Origin: Paenactinomyces guangxiensis
Lineage (GTDB): Bacteria; Bacillota; Bacilli; Thermoactinomycetales; Thermoactinomycetaceae
Length of the DNA stretch: 64,000 nucleotides
Assembly: GCF_016055185.1 (NCBI RefSeq)
Contig: NZ_JAECVR010000008.1
Location: 62,001 to 126,000 of the forward strand
Direction: 5' to 3'
A model generated the notes under the pieces. That model was not told where the DNA came from, did no database searches, and worked only from the letters and a program-made list of their open reading frames with translations. Made by a program: the position numbers and the translations under genes. Positions within the stretch are counted from its first letter, which is position 1; every line of letters starts with the position of its first letter. Of this stretch, positions 35,891-44,264 are shown piece by piece.

Positions 35891-35913
35891 GAGAGGAACA
35901 ACCTCTCTTTTTT
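35891..35913 (+). terminator. Terminator of the small helical protein gene
   Basis: GAGAGG and CCTCTC with loop AACAA, then six T residues. Confidence 0.85.
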
Positions 35914-36303
35914 CATTTAAGAGTGTGCGAGACTTTGCGGGCTATTACCACTCAGAACATGAAGCAGAATTTTTTCTGCACAATCCTTTCAGGAAAAAAT
36001 ATAATAAAAAATATGTAGGCAAAGATGAAATTGGTTTTATATTCCTTAAATAAGAACCATCTCTTATTTACATATATTTCATTAATTGATATTTTATAAT
36101 TTAAATCAATCGCCTTACTTGCCGGCTTTTTTATCCAATGTGCGGAACCCTTCTGATACCAGCATTTTCTCTTATAAATAGGCTTTTCAAATAACGGATT
36201 TCGCAATGGCACAAATACCCAAAAAACAAAAATAATAAAAATCATATTATTTTTTTATTTTAAGAAAGGATTCGACAATTATGCTGTCGAATAAGGAAAT
36301 TAA
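35914..36303. other. AT-rich gap without a supported gene
   Basis: Mostly A+T, with a 97-codon minus-strand frame (35952-36245) that lacks any ribosome binding site. The less AT-rich stretch at 36110-36210 may be decayed coding sequence, but I could not recognise a family. The right end holds the inverted repeat described separately. Confidence 0.5.
36270..36292. repeat. 8-bp inverted repeat, possible operator upstream of the protease gene
   Basis: ATTCGACA and TGTCGAAT are perfect inverted repeats separated by ATTATGC, 264 bases before the protease start. The spacing and symmetry resemble a dimeric repressor site; a terminator is unlikely since no T-run follows. Confidence 0.4.
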
Positions 36304-36534
36304 CCTAAAAAGAAAGGAGATGAACACACCCCCTTCCTGAAACCTTACCTCGCGCACCGGCTATTTTTACGCTCTATTCGGATCAGCGGGAACGGATTCT
36401 GGAAGGATGATTCAGGGGTGCGAAATAAATATTACACTGGAACAGGCAAGCGGGCGAAATTATCTGTCAAGTGGGAAAGTGATGATTATTCCGCAAGCCG
36501 GCAAGTGATTGATTCAAACATTCATTTCGATTGA
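36304..36534 (+). pseudogene. Start-less open frame, probable gene fragment
   Basis: 76 codons open after a TAA with no usable start codon, ending SIRISGNGFWKDDSGVRNK to QVIDSNIHFD. Amino-acid composition is protein-like (aromatic and charged residues spaced as in a beta-rich secreted domain), unlike the AT-rich DNA to the left. Not recognised. It stops 21 bases before the protease start codon and could be the end of a former upstream gene. Confidence 0.4.
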
Positions 36535-36555
36535 TAAATTAAAGGAGGATCCTAT

Positions 36556-37716
36556 ATGAAACGTTTCTTAAGCATCTTCACTGCCATTTTAATGATTGCA
36601 CTGCTTGTTATCCCTTCTTCCATTTTTGCGGAATCTTCTTCCCCGGTAAGTCCCAAATATGTTCCGGGCCAGGTAATTGTTAAATTCAAAGCCGGAACTT
36701 CACAGAAATCGATGCAAGCCGCTCACTCCGAAGAGGGTACACAGGTTGTCAGCAAAAGCTCAAAGCTCGGTTTTGAAGTAGTTAAATTTAAAAATAAATC
36801 GGTCGAAGAGATGATCAAACAATACAAACAAAATCCCAATGTAGAATACGTGGAACCCAACTATTATTTCCACGCCACCTGGACTCCCAATGATCTCACC
36901 AGCAGTCAATGGGGACCGCAAAAAATCCAGGCCCCACAAGCTTGGGATGTGACCAGAAGCAGCAGCAACGTAAAAATTGCCATTGTTGACACAGGAGTAC
37001 AATCCAACCATCCTGATCTCAGCGGAAAAGTGATTAACGGAAGAGACTTTGTTGATGATGACAATGTTTCCAATGATGCCAACGGCCACGGCACACACTG
37101 TGCAGGAATTGCCGCCGCTGTCACCAACAACGGTACCGGGATTGCGGGTATGGCCCCCAACGCCAGAATTTTAGCTGTTCGTGTACTGGATGCAAACGGA
37201 AGCGGCACGCTTGATGATGTGGCAAACGGGATTATCCACGCCGCTGACCAGGGCGCACAAGTGATCAGCCTCAGCCTGGGAGGTTCCTCTGGCACCAGCT
37301 CACTGCAAAACGCAGTCAATTATGCTGTGAACAAAGGCTCTGTTGTCGTCGCTGCTGCCGGCAATTCCGGCTCCTCCGCCCCCAGCTACCCGGCTTATTA
37401 CAGCAATGCGATCGCTGTTGCATCCACAGATTCCGCTGACAGAAAATCTTCTTTCTCCAACTACGGCAGCTGGGTGGATGTAGCGGCTCCCGGATCTAGC
37501 ATTTACTCCACTTACATCGGCAGTTCCTATCGTTCATTGAGCGGCACGTCAATGGCTACCCCTCACGTGGCCGGCTTAGCAGGACTGCTGGCTGCCCAGG
37601 GGAAAAACAACTCACAAATCCGCGCCGCGATTGAGAACACAGCGGATCAAATCAGCGGTACCGGAACATACTGGAGCTATGGTCGGGTTAATGCTGCCAA
37701 AGCTGTCAACTATTAA
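36556..37716 (+). CDS. Thermitase-like secreted subtilisin (family S8A)
   Basis: 386 residues. Signal peptide 1-25 (MKRFLSIFTAILMIALLVIP, SSIFA), an I9-type propeptide (about 34-106, PGQVIVKFKAG, NPNVEYVEPNYYFHA), and a mature domain from about residue 108 that is 279 residues long, the length of Thermoactinomyces thermitase. The triad is Asp145 (IVDTGVQ), His178 (GHGTHCAG) and Ser332 (SGTSMATPH). The cysteine in HGTHCAG is typical of thermitase/proteinase K relatives. Start ATG after AAAGGAGG. It is likely an autoprocessed, heat-stable extracellular protease for nutrient scavenging. Confidence 0.96.
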   Translation: MKRFLSIFTAILMIALLVIPSSIFAESSSPVSPKYVPGQVIVKFKAGTSQKSMQAAHSEEGTQVVSKSSKLGFEVVKFKNKSVEEMIKQYKQNPNVEYVEPNYYFHATWTPNDLTSSQWGPQKIQAPQAWDVTRSSSNVKIAIVDTGVQSNHPDLSGKVINGRDFVDDDNVSNDANGHGTHCAGIAAAVTNNGTGIAGMAPNARILAVRVLDANGSGTLDDVANGIIHAADQGAQVISLSLGGSSGTSSLQNAVNYAVNKGSVVVAAAGNSGSSAPSYPAYYSNAIAVASTDSADRKSSFSNYGSWVDVAAPGSSIYSTYIGSSYRSLSGTSMATPHVAGLAGLLAAQGKNNSQIRAAIENTADQISGTGTYWSYGRVNAAKAVNY

Positions 37717-37763
37717 GAGGCAATGACAACCGAGGAGCAACCCGGCATCAGGCTTAGGTAGAA

Positions 37764-37815
37764 AAAATATGGCTCTTACTTTGTTGTCACAGACACAAAG
37801 TAAGAGCCATATTTT
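37764..37815 (+). terminator. 20-bp perfect palindromic hairpin behind the protease gene
   Basis: The arms 37764-37783 and 37796-37815 are fully complementary (core GGCTCTTACTTTG / CAAAGTAAGAGCC) with a 12-base loop. A-rich sequence precedes and ATATTTT ends the stem, so it can terminate in either direction. Its core resembles the palindrome at 53417-53449. It sits between two copies of an 11-bp direct repeat, which may mean that it was inserted. Confidence 0.6.
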
Positions 37816-37833
37816 AATATGAGCACATCAGGG

Positions 37834-37877
37834 AACCCGGCATCTCATTTAGCGTACGATTGCCGGGTTGTTTTTTG
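37834..37877 (+). terminator. Second terminator behind the protease gene
   Basis: AACCCGGCA (37834-37842) pairs with TGCCGGGTT (37861-37869); GTTTTTTGG follows. A further copy of the left arm, within AACCCGGCATC, lies at 37739-37749. Confidence 0.7.
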
Positions 37878-38053
37878 GTTTACCGTTGCTTTCAGATACT
37901 GTTGAATTGACCTCCGGCATGTCATATTCAGAAAGGTAATTTGACGGTGAACCTCTCGCCATCGAAATGGCAAGCTTTTTGTTTTATCCGGCGTGGCAAC
38001 CCACTGCCATCCACGAAGGCACGTTCCATGCCCTAAGCAAGGTTTAATTCCAG

Positions 38054-38215
38054 TTAACCGGATCTTTCCGGAACGTACCCCTTTGCTTTTTTTAGGATAT
38101 TCCGTGCTGCTTTTACATCCCGGTCTGCGATATATCCACAAGAGCAACGCTGGATGCGTTCCCCTGTTTTTTTCACGATCTGCCCACACTCCGAACAAGC
38201 CTGTGATGTGTTGCA
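38054..38215 (-). pseudogene. tnpB: TnpB C-terminal zinc-finger remnant (IS200/IS605 type)
   Basis: 53 codons before a TAA read CNTSQACSECGQ, then ERIQRCSCGYIADRD, VKAARNILKKAKG: the CxxC/CxC zinc ribbon followed by the last RuvC aspartate of TnpB. Upstream homology stops at about 38216, where sequence of opposite orientation begins, so about 85 percent of the gene is lost. Downstream of the stop, weak TnpB-tail-like codons extend to about 37900. No TnpA transposase is present. Confidence 0.8.
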
Positions 38216-38221
38216 GGGGCC

Positions 38222-38362
38222 CGCCATTTCCTGTCAGGCTGGAAAGACTCGCCAACCATTGAACATGTACCGTAGGAACTACGGGAAGTTACGCTCGTGA
38301 AAAGGATCGCTTCAGACTCGTTGAAACGAGAAGCTCTGCCACATCAGTGGAGAGTAGTTCAC
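38222..38362 (+). mobile_element. IS200/IS605-type right end with omega-RNA-like hairpins
   Basis: The plus strand holds two stems, CTCGTTGAAACGAG (38317-38330) and CTCTGCCAC/GTGGAGAG (38334-38354), and ends AGTAGTTCAC, the arrangement I know from right ends of TnpB-carrying elements, where it is also the scaffold of the guide RNA. The preceding 90 bases look like the untranslated or C-terminal tail of a plus-strand tnpB. It lies in opposite orientation to the TnpB remnant. The next bases, TTTAGTCCTAAGCATTTA, would be the guide position. Assignment rests on remembered family patterns. Confidence 0.55.
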
Positions 38363-38369
38363 TTTAGTC

Positions 38370-38453
38370 CTAAGCATTTAACATAAACCAGATGACTCCG
38401 ACAATAAAAAAGAGAAGAGCAATGCTCCCTAGGATTCTTGGCAGATATTTCAT
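38370..38453 (-). CDS. Very small membrane protein downstream of mutS2
   Basis: 27 residues (MKYLPRILGSIALLFFIVGV plus IWFMLNA) from an ATG after GGGGGAAACGG, 24 bases past the mutS2 stop. One hydrophobic helix with positive residues at the N-terminus. Not recognised. The transposon right end stops seven bases from its stop codon, so the insertion spared it or trimmed its end. Confidence 0.5.
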   Translation of the reverse strand: MKYLPRILGSIALLFFIVGVIWFMLNA

Positions 38454-38477
38454 CCGTTTCCCCCACCATACTATAAT

Positions 38478-40838
38478 TCAACGCAATTCAACAACGGTTA
38501 CTCCTGCTCCCCCTTCACCATGAGAACCGAGTCTGAACTGCTTAACACTGCGGTGTTTCCGCAAAAACTCCTGTACACCCGAACGCAGGGCACCTGTCCC
38601 TTTTCCGTGGATCAGTGAAACCTGTTTATATCCCGCCAGGACCGAGTCATCCAAATATTTATCAATCTCTATGATCGCTTCTTCAACCATTTTCCCCCGC
38701 AAATCAAGTTCGGGTCGTACATGATCTGTTGACCGTTTGATGGAAGAGCTTGGGGTTGGTGCAGAGTTTTTAGTCCCGGAAACCCGTTTTTCTATTTCCC
38801 GACGATGAACTTTCAGCTTTAGGATCCCTACCCGGACTTGAAACTCATCCTCACCCAAATCCTCCACAATCACTCCTTTTTGGTTGACTGAATGAACGAA
38901 AACCTCATCTCCGGGCTCAATCGTTTGCGCTTTAGCCGTATGACTTTTCACCTTATTGGGAAGTTTCATTTCCGGCACAGCTTGATCCAGGCGCTTTTTC
39001 GCTTCAATCAGCTGATGTTCTTTCATCTCCTGCGGTCGCGCTCTTGCCCATTCCCGCAATTGCCTGATCACTTCCTCCGCTTCCCGCTGGGCCGACGCAA
39101 TGATCCGCCGGGCTTCTTGCCTAGCTTTTTCCCTGATTTGCGCTTTTTCTTCTTCCCACACATCAATTTGTTTCTTGAGATCTTCGACCAGCTGCTCGGC
39201 TTCTTCCCGCAGTTCCTCGGCTTTCTCCCGTTCTGCTGCTGCTTCTTTATGGTCATCCGTCAACGCGGTAATCATCTCTTCAAGACGATTTTCTTCACTG
39301 GTCAGATGTTTTTTCGCCTCGTTGATAATCTCCGCCGGCAGTCCTAAGCGGCTGGAAATCGCAAACGCATTGCTCCGTCCGGGAACCCCGATTAAGAGCC
39401 GGTAGGTTGGACGCAACGTTTCAACATCAAATTCCACACTGGCATTGACCGCCAGCGGATGAGAGTGGGCAAACAATTTTAGTTCACTGTAATGGGTGGT
39501 CGCCACGACCAGACAACCCTGATCCATCACATGTTCCAAAATGGCAATCGCCAATGCCGCCCCTTCCGCCGGGTCCGTTCCCGCCCCTAACTCATCAAAT
39601 AAAACAAGGCTGTGGTTATCAATCACCTGTAAAATGCGAATAATGCTGGTCAGGTGGCTGGAAAAGGTGCTTAAGCTTTGTTCAATACTCTGTTCATCCC
39701 CAATATCGGCGTAGATGCCGCTAAAGACAGGCATGATGCTTTCTTCTTCCGCCGGAATGGGAAACCCGCTTTGAACCATCAGTGCAAATAAACCGATGGT
39801 TTTCAGTGTAACCGTCTTGCCTCCGGTATTGGGTCCGGTGATAATAATGGCTTGTTGCTCTTCATTCATCTGAACATCAATGGGAACAACCTCTTCCCGC
39901 GGAATCAGAGGGTGTCTGGCTTTTTTTAAGCGCATGGTCCGGTCCTCGGAGATGGCGGGACAAACCGCTTTCATGTCATAGGCAAAGCGGGCTTTGGCGA
40001 GAATGAAGTCAACTTCAGCCAGAATTGACAGATTCCGCTCCAGAGAAACTGCTTCCTCAGCCACTTCTGAAGTCAGTTGCCTTAAAATGCGTTCTATTTC
40101 TTTTTCTTCCGCCAGTTCCTGTTCACGCAGCTTGTTGTTCAACTGGACGACCGATTCAGGCTCAATAAATAAAGTCGCACCGGAAGCAGACTGATCGTGG
40201 ACGATCCCCCCGAAAGCAGTCCGGTACTCCTGTTTAACCGGAATCACATACCGATCATAGCGTTGTGTAATGATTGGCTCTTGCATCATCTTCAAATAAT
40301 GCGAGCTGCGGAGCATCTGGTTCAAAGTCTGATGAACCTGTTGACGAATTTGCCCGATCGTATGACGGATTTTGCCCAGCACCGGACTTGCCTGATCCGT
40401 CACCACTCCCTGATCGTCAATGCATGCCTCAATCCTTTTTTCCAGATGATCCAGGCTCTCAATCTGTTCAGTAAGTCCTCGCAAAATGGGCAGCGGGGCT
40501 GTATCTTCCTCCACCTGGCGAATCAGGGATTTACTTTTTCGACCGGCGGTGATCGTACTTGCCACATCAAGTAAATCCGCTTCACTGAGCAAACCGCCAA
40601 TTTTAGCCCGTCGAATCGAAGAGCGGATATCACGCACTCCTCCTAAATGAACATCACCTTTCAGACGGAGAAGATCCATGCCTTCACTTGTTGCCTGCAA
40701 ACGAATTTTCACTTCCTCAACCGAGGGTGAGGGTGTTACTTCTGCTACTTTTTCTTTCCCTAGCTGAGAAGATGCCCGATTTTTGACCATCTCTCTCACT
40801 TGATTGAATTCCAATGGATTCAGCGTCCAATGCTCCAC
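38478..40838 (-). CDS. mutS2: MutS2 (RqcU) ATPase/nuclease
   Basis: 786 residues from a GTG at 40838, the length of Bacillus MutS2; the frame to 40916 covers the promoter. Order: MutS-type core and clamp (about 1-310), ATPase with Walker A GPNTGGKTVTLK and Walker B LVLFDELGAGTDP plus ATTHYSELK, a long coiled coil (about 510-630), a KOW-like region, and a C-terminal Smr nuclease domain (LDLRGKMVEEAI, LIHGKGTGALR). MutS2 splits collided ribosomes and suppresses recombination. Divergent from the holin-family gene. Confidence 0.96.
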   Translation of the reverse strand: MEHWTLNPLEFNQVREMVKNRASSQLGKEKVAEVTPSPSVEEVKIRLQATSEGMDLLRLKGDVHLGGVRDIRSSIRRAKIGGLLSEADLLDVASTITAGRKSKSLIRQVEEDTAPLPILRGLTEQIESLDHLEKRIEACIDDQGVVTDQASPVLGKIRHTIGQIRQQVHQTLNQMLRSSHYLKMMQEPIITQRYDRYVIPVKQEYRTAFGGIVHDQSASGATLFIEPESVVQLNNKLREQELAEEKEIERILRQLTSEVAEEAVSLERNLSILAEVDFILAKARFAYDMKAVCPAISEDRTMRLKKARHPLIPREEVVPIDVQMNEEQQAIIITGPNTGGKTVTLKTIGLFALMVQSGFPIPAEEESIMPVFSGIYADIGDEQSIEQSLSTFSSHLTSIIRILQVIDNHSLVLFDELGAGTDPAEGAALAIAILEHVMDQGCLVVATTHYSELKLFAHSHPLAVNASVEFDVETLRPTYRLLIGVPGRSNAFAISSRLGLPAEIINEAKKHLTSEENRLEEMITALTDDHKEAAAEREKAEELREEAEQLVEDLKKQIDVWEEEKAQIREKARQEARRIIASAQREAEEVIRQLREWARARPQEMKEHQLIEAKKRLDQAVPEMKLPNKVKSHTAKAQTIEPGDEVFVHSVNQKGVIVEDLGEDEFQVRVGILKLKVHRREIEKRVSGTKNSAPTPSSSIKRSTDHVRPELDLRGKMVEEAIIEIDKYLDDSVLAGYKQVSLIHGKGTGALRSGVQEFLRKHRSVKQFRLGSHGEGGAGVTVVELR

Positions 40839-40872
40839 GCCGGCAACACCTCTGTCTAAAAAATCCTCCTCT

Positions 40873-40881
40873 ATTATAACA
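40873..40881 (-). promoter_or_regulatory. Extended -10 promoter of mutS2
   Basis: TGTTATAAT on the minus strand is a perfect extended -10 (TGnTATAAT), about 35 bases before the GTG start. No good -35 is seen at 17 bases, as often with extended -10 promoters. Confidence 0.6.
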
Positions 40882-40968
40882 TGACCTTCGTGCACTTTCT
40901 GTTTAACTAACACCAATTTGAAGCAAAATAACGGTGCCCTTTTAACCTCTGATGGAAGGAGGAACCCG

Positions 40969-41304
40969 ATGCGTCATTTTATCCGCTTTTTGAGTTGTTT
41001 ATCAGTGTTACTTCTTGTGAACATGATGGTACCGGGATTTTCATCCAACGGGCTGATTTATACATGTTTAGCTGCTCTAGTTATCACAGTCACCAGCTGG
41101 TTCATCGAAACATTGCTTGGACGTGATATTTCTCCCTTTGCCAGAGGAGTGATCGGGATGGGGACCACTGCACTCATCCTTTTGCTGGCTCCTCCTGTTA
41201 TTCCCGCTTTTCAAACCCGTCTCCTCGGTATCATTCTAAGCGCGTTACTTGTCGGCTTTATCGATATTTTTGTCCCTGTGGGTGCCAGATTTACTACGAA
41301 ATAA
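40969..41304 (+). CDS. Phage-holin-family 4 (DUF/YvlD-like) membrane protein
   Basis: 111 residues from an ATG after GGAGGAACC. Four hydrophobic segments (FLSCLSVLLLVNMMVPG, IYTCLAALVITVTSWFI, VIGMGTTALILLLAPPVI, LLGIILSALLVGFIDIFVP) as in the Phage_holin_4_2 family, which in Bacillales is mostly chromosomal and not phage related. Function unknown. Divergent from mutS2 and convergent with sleB. Confidence 0.75.
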   Translation: MRHFIRFLSCLSVLLLVNMMVPGFSSNGLIYTCLAALVITVTSWFIETLLGRDISPFARGVIGMGTTALILLLAPPVIPAFQTRLLGIILSALLVGFIDIFVPVGARFTTK

Positions 41305-41340
41305 AAATCGAGCCATACGTGATGCATGGCCCGATTTTTT
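41303..41340. terminator. Bidirectional terminator between the holin-family gene and sleB
   Basis: AAAAATCG-A-GCCAT pairs with ATGGC-C-CGATTTTT; both strands end in A/T runs, serving two convergent genes. Confidence 0.8.
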
Positions 41341-41352
41341 GTGTGTCTGTGT

Positions 41353-42351
41353 TTATCGGGTGAAAATGTGCTTCCCGATCCTTTTAATCTGTGGCCGGTT
41401 CCAGATCCAATTTGATGTCGCCCGCGCAGGGTTGAAATAGTAGAGGGCACCACCGGACGGATCCCAGCCGTTCAGGGCATCCATGACTGCTTTTTTCGCG
41501 GATTCACTGGGTTCCAACCAGATTTGCCCGTCTGCCACAGCCTCAAACGCTAAGGGTTGAAAGACGACACCGGAAATGGTATTGGGAAATTTCTCGCTTT
41601 CAATCCGGTTAAGGATCACTGCAGCAACTGCCACTTGACCGATATAAGGCTCTCCCCTCGACTCGGAATGAACAGCCTGGGCGAAAAGCCTTAAGTCGTT
41701 CTGGCTGAAGCCATGTGAAGACTTCGGAACCCGAGCCGGAGCCCGGCGGGCCTGTGGTTGCGGCGGACGGTATTTCTTCGTGGCCGCCCGTAACTTGGTT
41801 AAGGTCTCCGGTCCGGCTATTCCGTCAATCTTCAAACCAAATTCATACTGGAAAAGCCGTACCGCACGGTAAGTTCGATTCCCAAAAACCCCATCTGTTT
41901 TTCCCGTATAGAATCCGATAAACTTCAAGCGGCCCTGAAGATCGGCAACATCTCCCCCTCGTGCCCCTTTCTTCAGTGTCAATCCTTTCGGCCTCACACC
42001 CGGACGCCAATTCTTTGTGGCTTTCCATAGTTTTAATTTTGTTTTGGGGCCAACCAGTCCGTCCACTTTCATCCCGAAGCGGTATTGAAAGAGGCGTACC
42101 GCATTATTGGTTCGGGTGGAGAAGATACCGTCCACTTTTCCCGTATAAAAACCGAGAAATTTGAGCCGTCCCTGCAGCTCATAAACATCTCCTCCCCGCG
42201 CCCCAATTTTTAAGATACCAGGGCCAAAAGCATGGTAATGAGAAGTGCCTTTTAACTGAAACGCGGCCAACTCTTGTCCGGCGCTAACGGTAAATATTCC
42301 TGCAACCAGAATACAGGTGAGAATAAGATAAACAGTTTTTCGGATGCGCAT
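41353..42351 (-). CDS. sleB: Spore cortex-lytic enzyme SleB with two peptidoglycan-binding domains
   Basis: 332 residues. Signal peptide (1-25), two tandem PG_binding_1 repeats (about 47-108, ARGGDVYELQGRLKFLGFY; about 122-183, ARGGDVADLQGRLKFIGFY), a proline-rich linker, and a Hydrolase_2/SleB catalytic domain (about 210-332) with the lytic transglycosylase Glu in SESRGEPYIGQVAVAAVILN. Most SleB proteins have one binding repeat; the second copy here is an internal duplication. ypeB, its usual partner, is not next to it. Acts on muramic-lactam cortex during germination. Confidence 0.92.
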   Translation of the reverse strand: MRIRKTVYLILTCILVAGIFTVSAGQELAAFQLKGTSHYHAFGPGILKIGARGGDVYELQGRLKFLGFYTGKVDGIFSTRTNNAVRLFQYRFGMKVDGLVGPKTKLKLWKATKNWRPGVRPKGLTLKKGARGGDVADLQGRLKFIGFYTGKTDGVFGNRTYRAVRLFQYEFGLKIDGIAGPETLTKLRAATKKYRPPQPQARRAPARVPKSSHGFSQNDLRLFAQAVHSESRGEPYIGQVAVAAVILNRIESEKFPNTISGVVFQPLAFEAVADGQIWLEPSESAKKAVMDALNGWDPSGGALYYFNPARATSNWIWNRPQIKRIGKHIFTR

Positions 42352-42437
42352 AGCAAAACCACAACCCTTTCAAGGTTGAAATTCTGCTGTTATTATTCCG
42401 ATATTTTGTTTCTCTATACACACAAAGAAAACGGGGA

Positions 42438-44165
42438 CTACTTTCCTTTTTTCAACCTTTTTCTGAGATCCTTCAGCGGCATCGTATTAATCACATCCTG
42501 TTTCTCCAGCCATCCCCGGCGGGCCGTCGCGATCCCGAAAAAAATATTGGCCAGCCCTTCGGCAGAATGCGCATCTGTATTAATCGTAAACGTGAGTCCA
42601 TATTCTTCTTTTGCTTTTTTCAACAGCTCATCATTTAAATCAAGGCGATGGGGATTGGCATTCAATTCCAAAATCGTACCCGTATCCGCCGCTGTTTGAA
42701 AGAGATCATCAATATCCACTTGATACGGATCCCTGCGCTGAATTAGACGCCCCGTAGGATGGGCGATAATGTCTACATGGGGGTTTTCCATCGCTTCCAC
42801 GATTCTGCGGGTCATTGTTTTCTCATCCTGGCGGAAACTGCTGTGGATCGAAGCAATGACGATATCCATCTGTTCCAGTAATTCATCCGGAAAATCCAGC
42901 CGTCCGTCAGGCAGGATATCCATCTCAGTCCCCCTCAAAATTGTAAAGTTCTCCAGCTCTTCATTTACCTTTTGAATCTCTTCCCACTGCTCAAAGATCT
43001 CATCCATGGTCAGCCCGCTGGCCACTTTTAAAGACTGCGAGTGATCTGTTATGGCAATATACTCATATCCCCGTTCCTGTGCCGCCTTTGCCATCTTGTA
43101 GATACTGTCGGCCCCGTCACTGTAAAGGCTGTGCATATGTAAATCTCCTCGGTAATCTTCGATCCGGATAAGTTCGGGAAGCTCCCCCTGCTCCGCCTTT
43201 TCCATTTCCCCGCGATCTTCCCGCAGTTCAGGAGGGATATACGGCAGCTCCAGATGGGAAAAAAAATCCGCTTCATCAGCAAATGTTTTTGTTTCCTCTG
43301 TCTCCGGGTTAAAAATCCCGTATTCACTCACTTTCCAGCCATACTGTTTGGCGCGTTGACGTATGCGTACATTATGCTCTTTAGAGCCCGTAAAATGATG
43401 CCAGGCACTGGCAAATTGATCCGGTGTGACCAGACGGACATCGACGGACATCTCAATCCCTTCCGCCTCGACGATAACGCTTACTTTGGTTTCCCCCTGG
43501 TTGACAACTTCAACTACTTCCGGCAGGGACACAATCCACTCGCTCACTTCTCCGGGCTCCCGGGTGGCCACCACAAAATCAATATCCTTGATCGTTTCCC
43601 TCAGCCGGCGGATACTGCCGGCCATCTCCACCCGTATAATCTTCTCGCCCTTTGCCAATTGTTCTTTGAACCGATGCGCGACCCGTAACGCTTCATGAAG
43701 CAGGCGCCTTTCCGGCCGCTTTCCAAACCGGGCTATCTCCTCCAGTATTTTTTGCTCTTTTTTGGGGCCGAATCCAGGCAGTTCGCGAATCTGCTGCTGT
43801 TCGGCCGCTGTTTGCAGTGCTTGAAGATTAGTGATATCCAATTCACGATATAACGTGTAGATCGACTTCGGACCGAGCCCCGGTATATGAAGCAAATCGG
43901 GCAACTCAGGCGGAAGCTGTTGCCGCAGCTCTTCCAGTTGGCCAGACCTTCCTGTCGCAATAATCTCTTCAATCACCCCCGCCGTCCCTTTGCCCACTCC
44001 CGGTAATTCTTCCAGGTGATCTCTCAACTCTGCCACAGCATGACGGCTGTTTTCCACCGACCGTGCCGCTCTCCGATAAGCATTTACCTTAAAAGGATTT
44101 TCCCCGCTCAATTCCATAAAATCAGCGAGCTCGTTTAAAATCGCTGCGATTTGTGCGTTTGTCAT
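42438..44165 (-). CDS. polX: Family X DNA polymerase / 3'-5' exonuclease PolX
   Basis: 575 residues. N-terminal helix-hairpin-helix region (LEELPGVGKGTAGVIEEI, IPGLGPKSIYTLY), polymerase-beta palm with GSIRRLRETIKDIDFVVA (metal-binding Asp pair), and a C-terminal PHP exonuclease domain with DLHMHSLYSDGAD, ITDHSQS and NTDAHSAEG. Repairs gapped DNA. ATG at 44165 after AGGAGGTGG; the TTG one codon earlier is possible. In Bacillus polX is often next to mutS2; here sleB and a holin-family gene lie between. Confidence 0.96.
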   Translation of the reverse strand: MTNAQIAAILNELADFMELSGENPFKVNAYRRAARSVENSRHAVAELRDHLEELPGVGKGTAGVIEEIIATGRSGQLEELRQQLPPELPDLLHIPGLGPKSIYTLYRELDITNLQALQTAAEQQQIRELPGFGPKKEQKILEEIARFGKRPERRLLHEALRVAHRFKEQLAKGEKIIRVEMAGSIRRLRETIKDIDFVVATREPGEVSEWIVSLPEVVEVVNQGETKVSVIVEAEGIEMSVDVRLVTPDQFASAWHHFTGSKEHNVRIRQRAKQYGWKVSEYGIFNPETEETKTFADEADFFSHLELPYIPPELREDRGEMEKAEQGELPELIRIEDYRGDLHMHSLYSDGADSIYKMAKAAQERGYEYIAITDHSQSLKVASGLTMDEIFEQWEEIQKVNEELENFTILRGTEMDILPDGRLDFPDELLEQMDIVIASIHSSFRQDEKTMTRRIVEAMENPHVDIIAHPTGRLIQRRDPYQVDIDDLFQTAADTGTILELNANPHRLDLNDELLKKAKEEYGLTFTINTDAHSAEGLANIFFGIATARRGWLEKQDVINTMPLKDLRKRLKKGK

Positions 44166-44264
44166 CAAACTCCACCTCCTGGCGTTATTTTTCCCCGGCC
44201 ACCCGATTGGTAGCCTCCCTGATCCATGGAGATCCGAAGGACCAGAAAAAAGACTGCCGGCTAG

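Noticed and set aside
35952-36245. 97-codon minus-strand frame in the AT-rich gap
   Set aside because: No ribosome binding site, extreme A+T and low-complexity Ile/Phe/Lys content; possibly a decayed gene, but not supportable.
37845-38262. Open frames of 136 (minus) and 89 (plus) codons over the IS200/IS605 remnant
   Set aside because: The TnpB zinc finger is in a different frame; these are shadows of that remnant.
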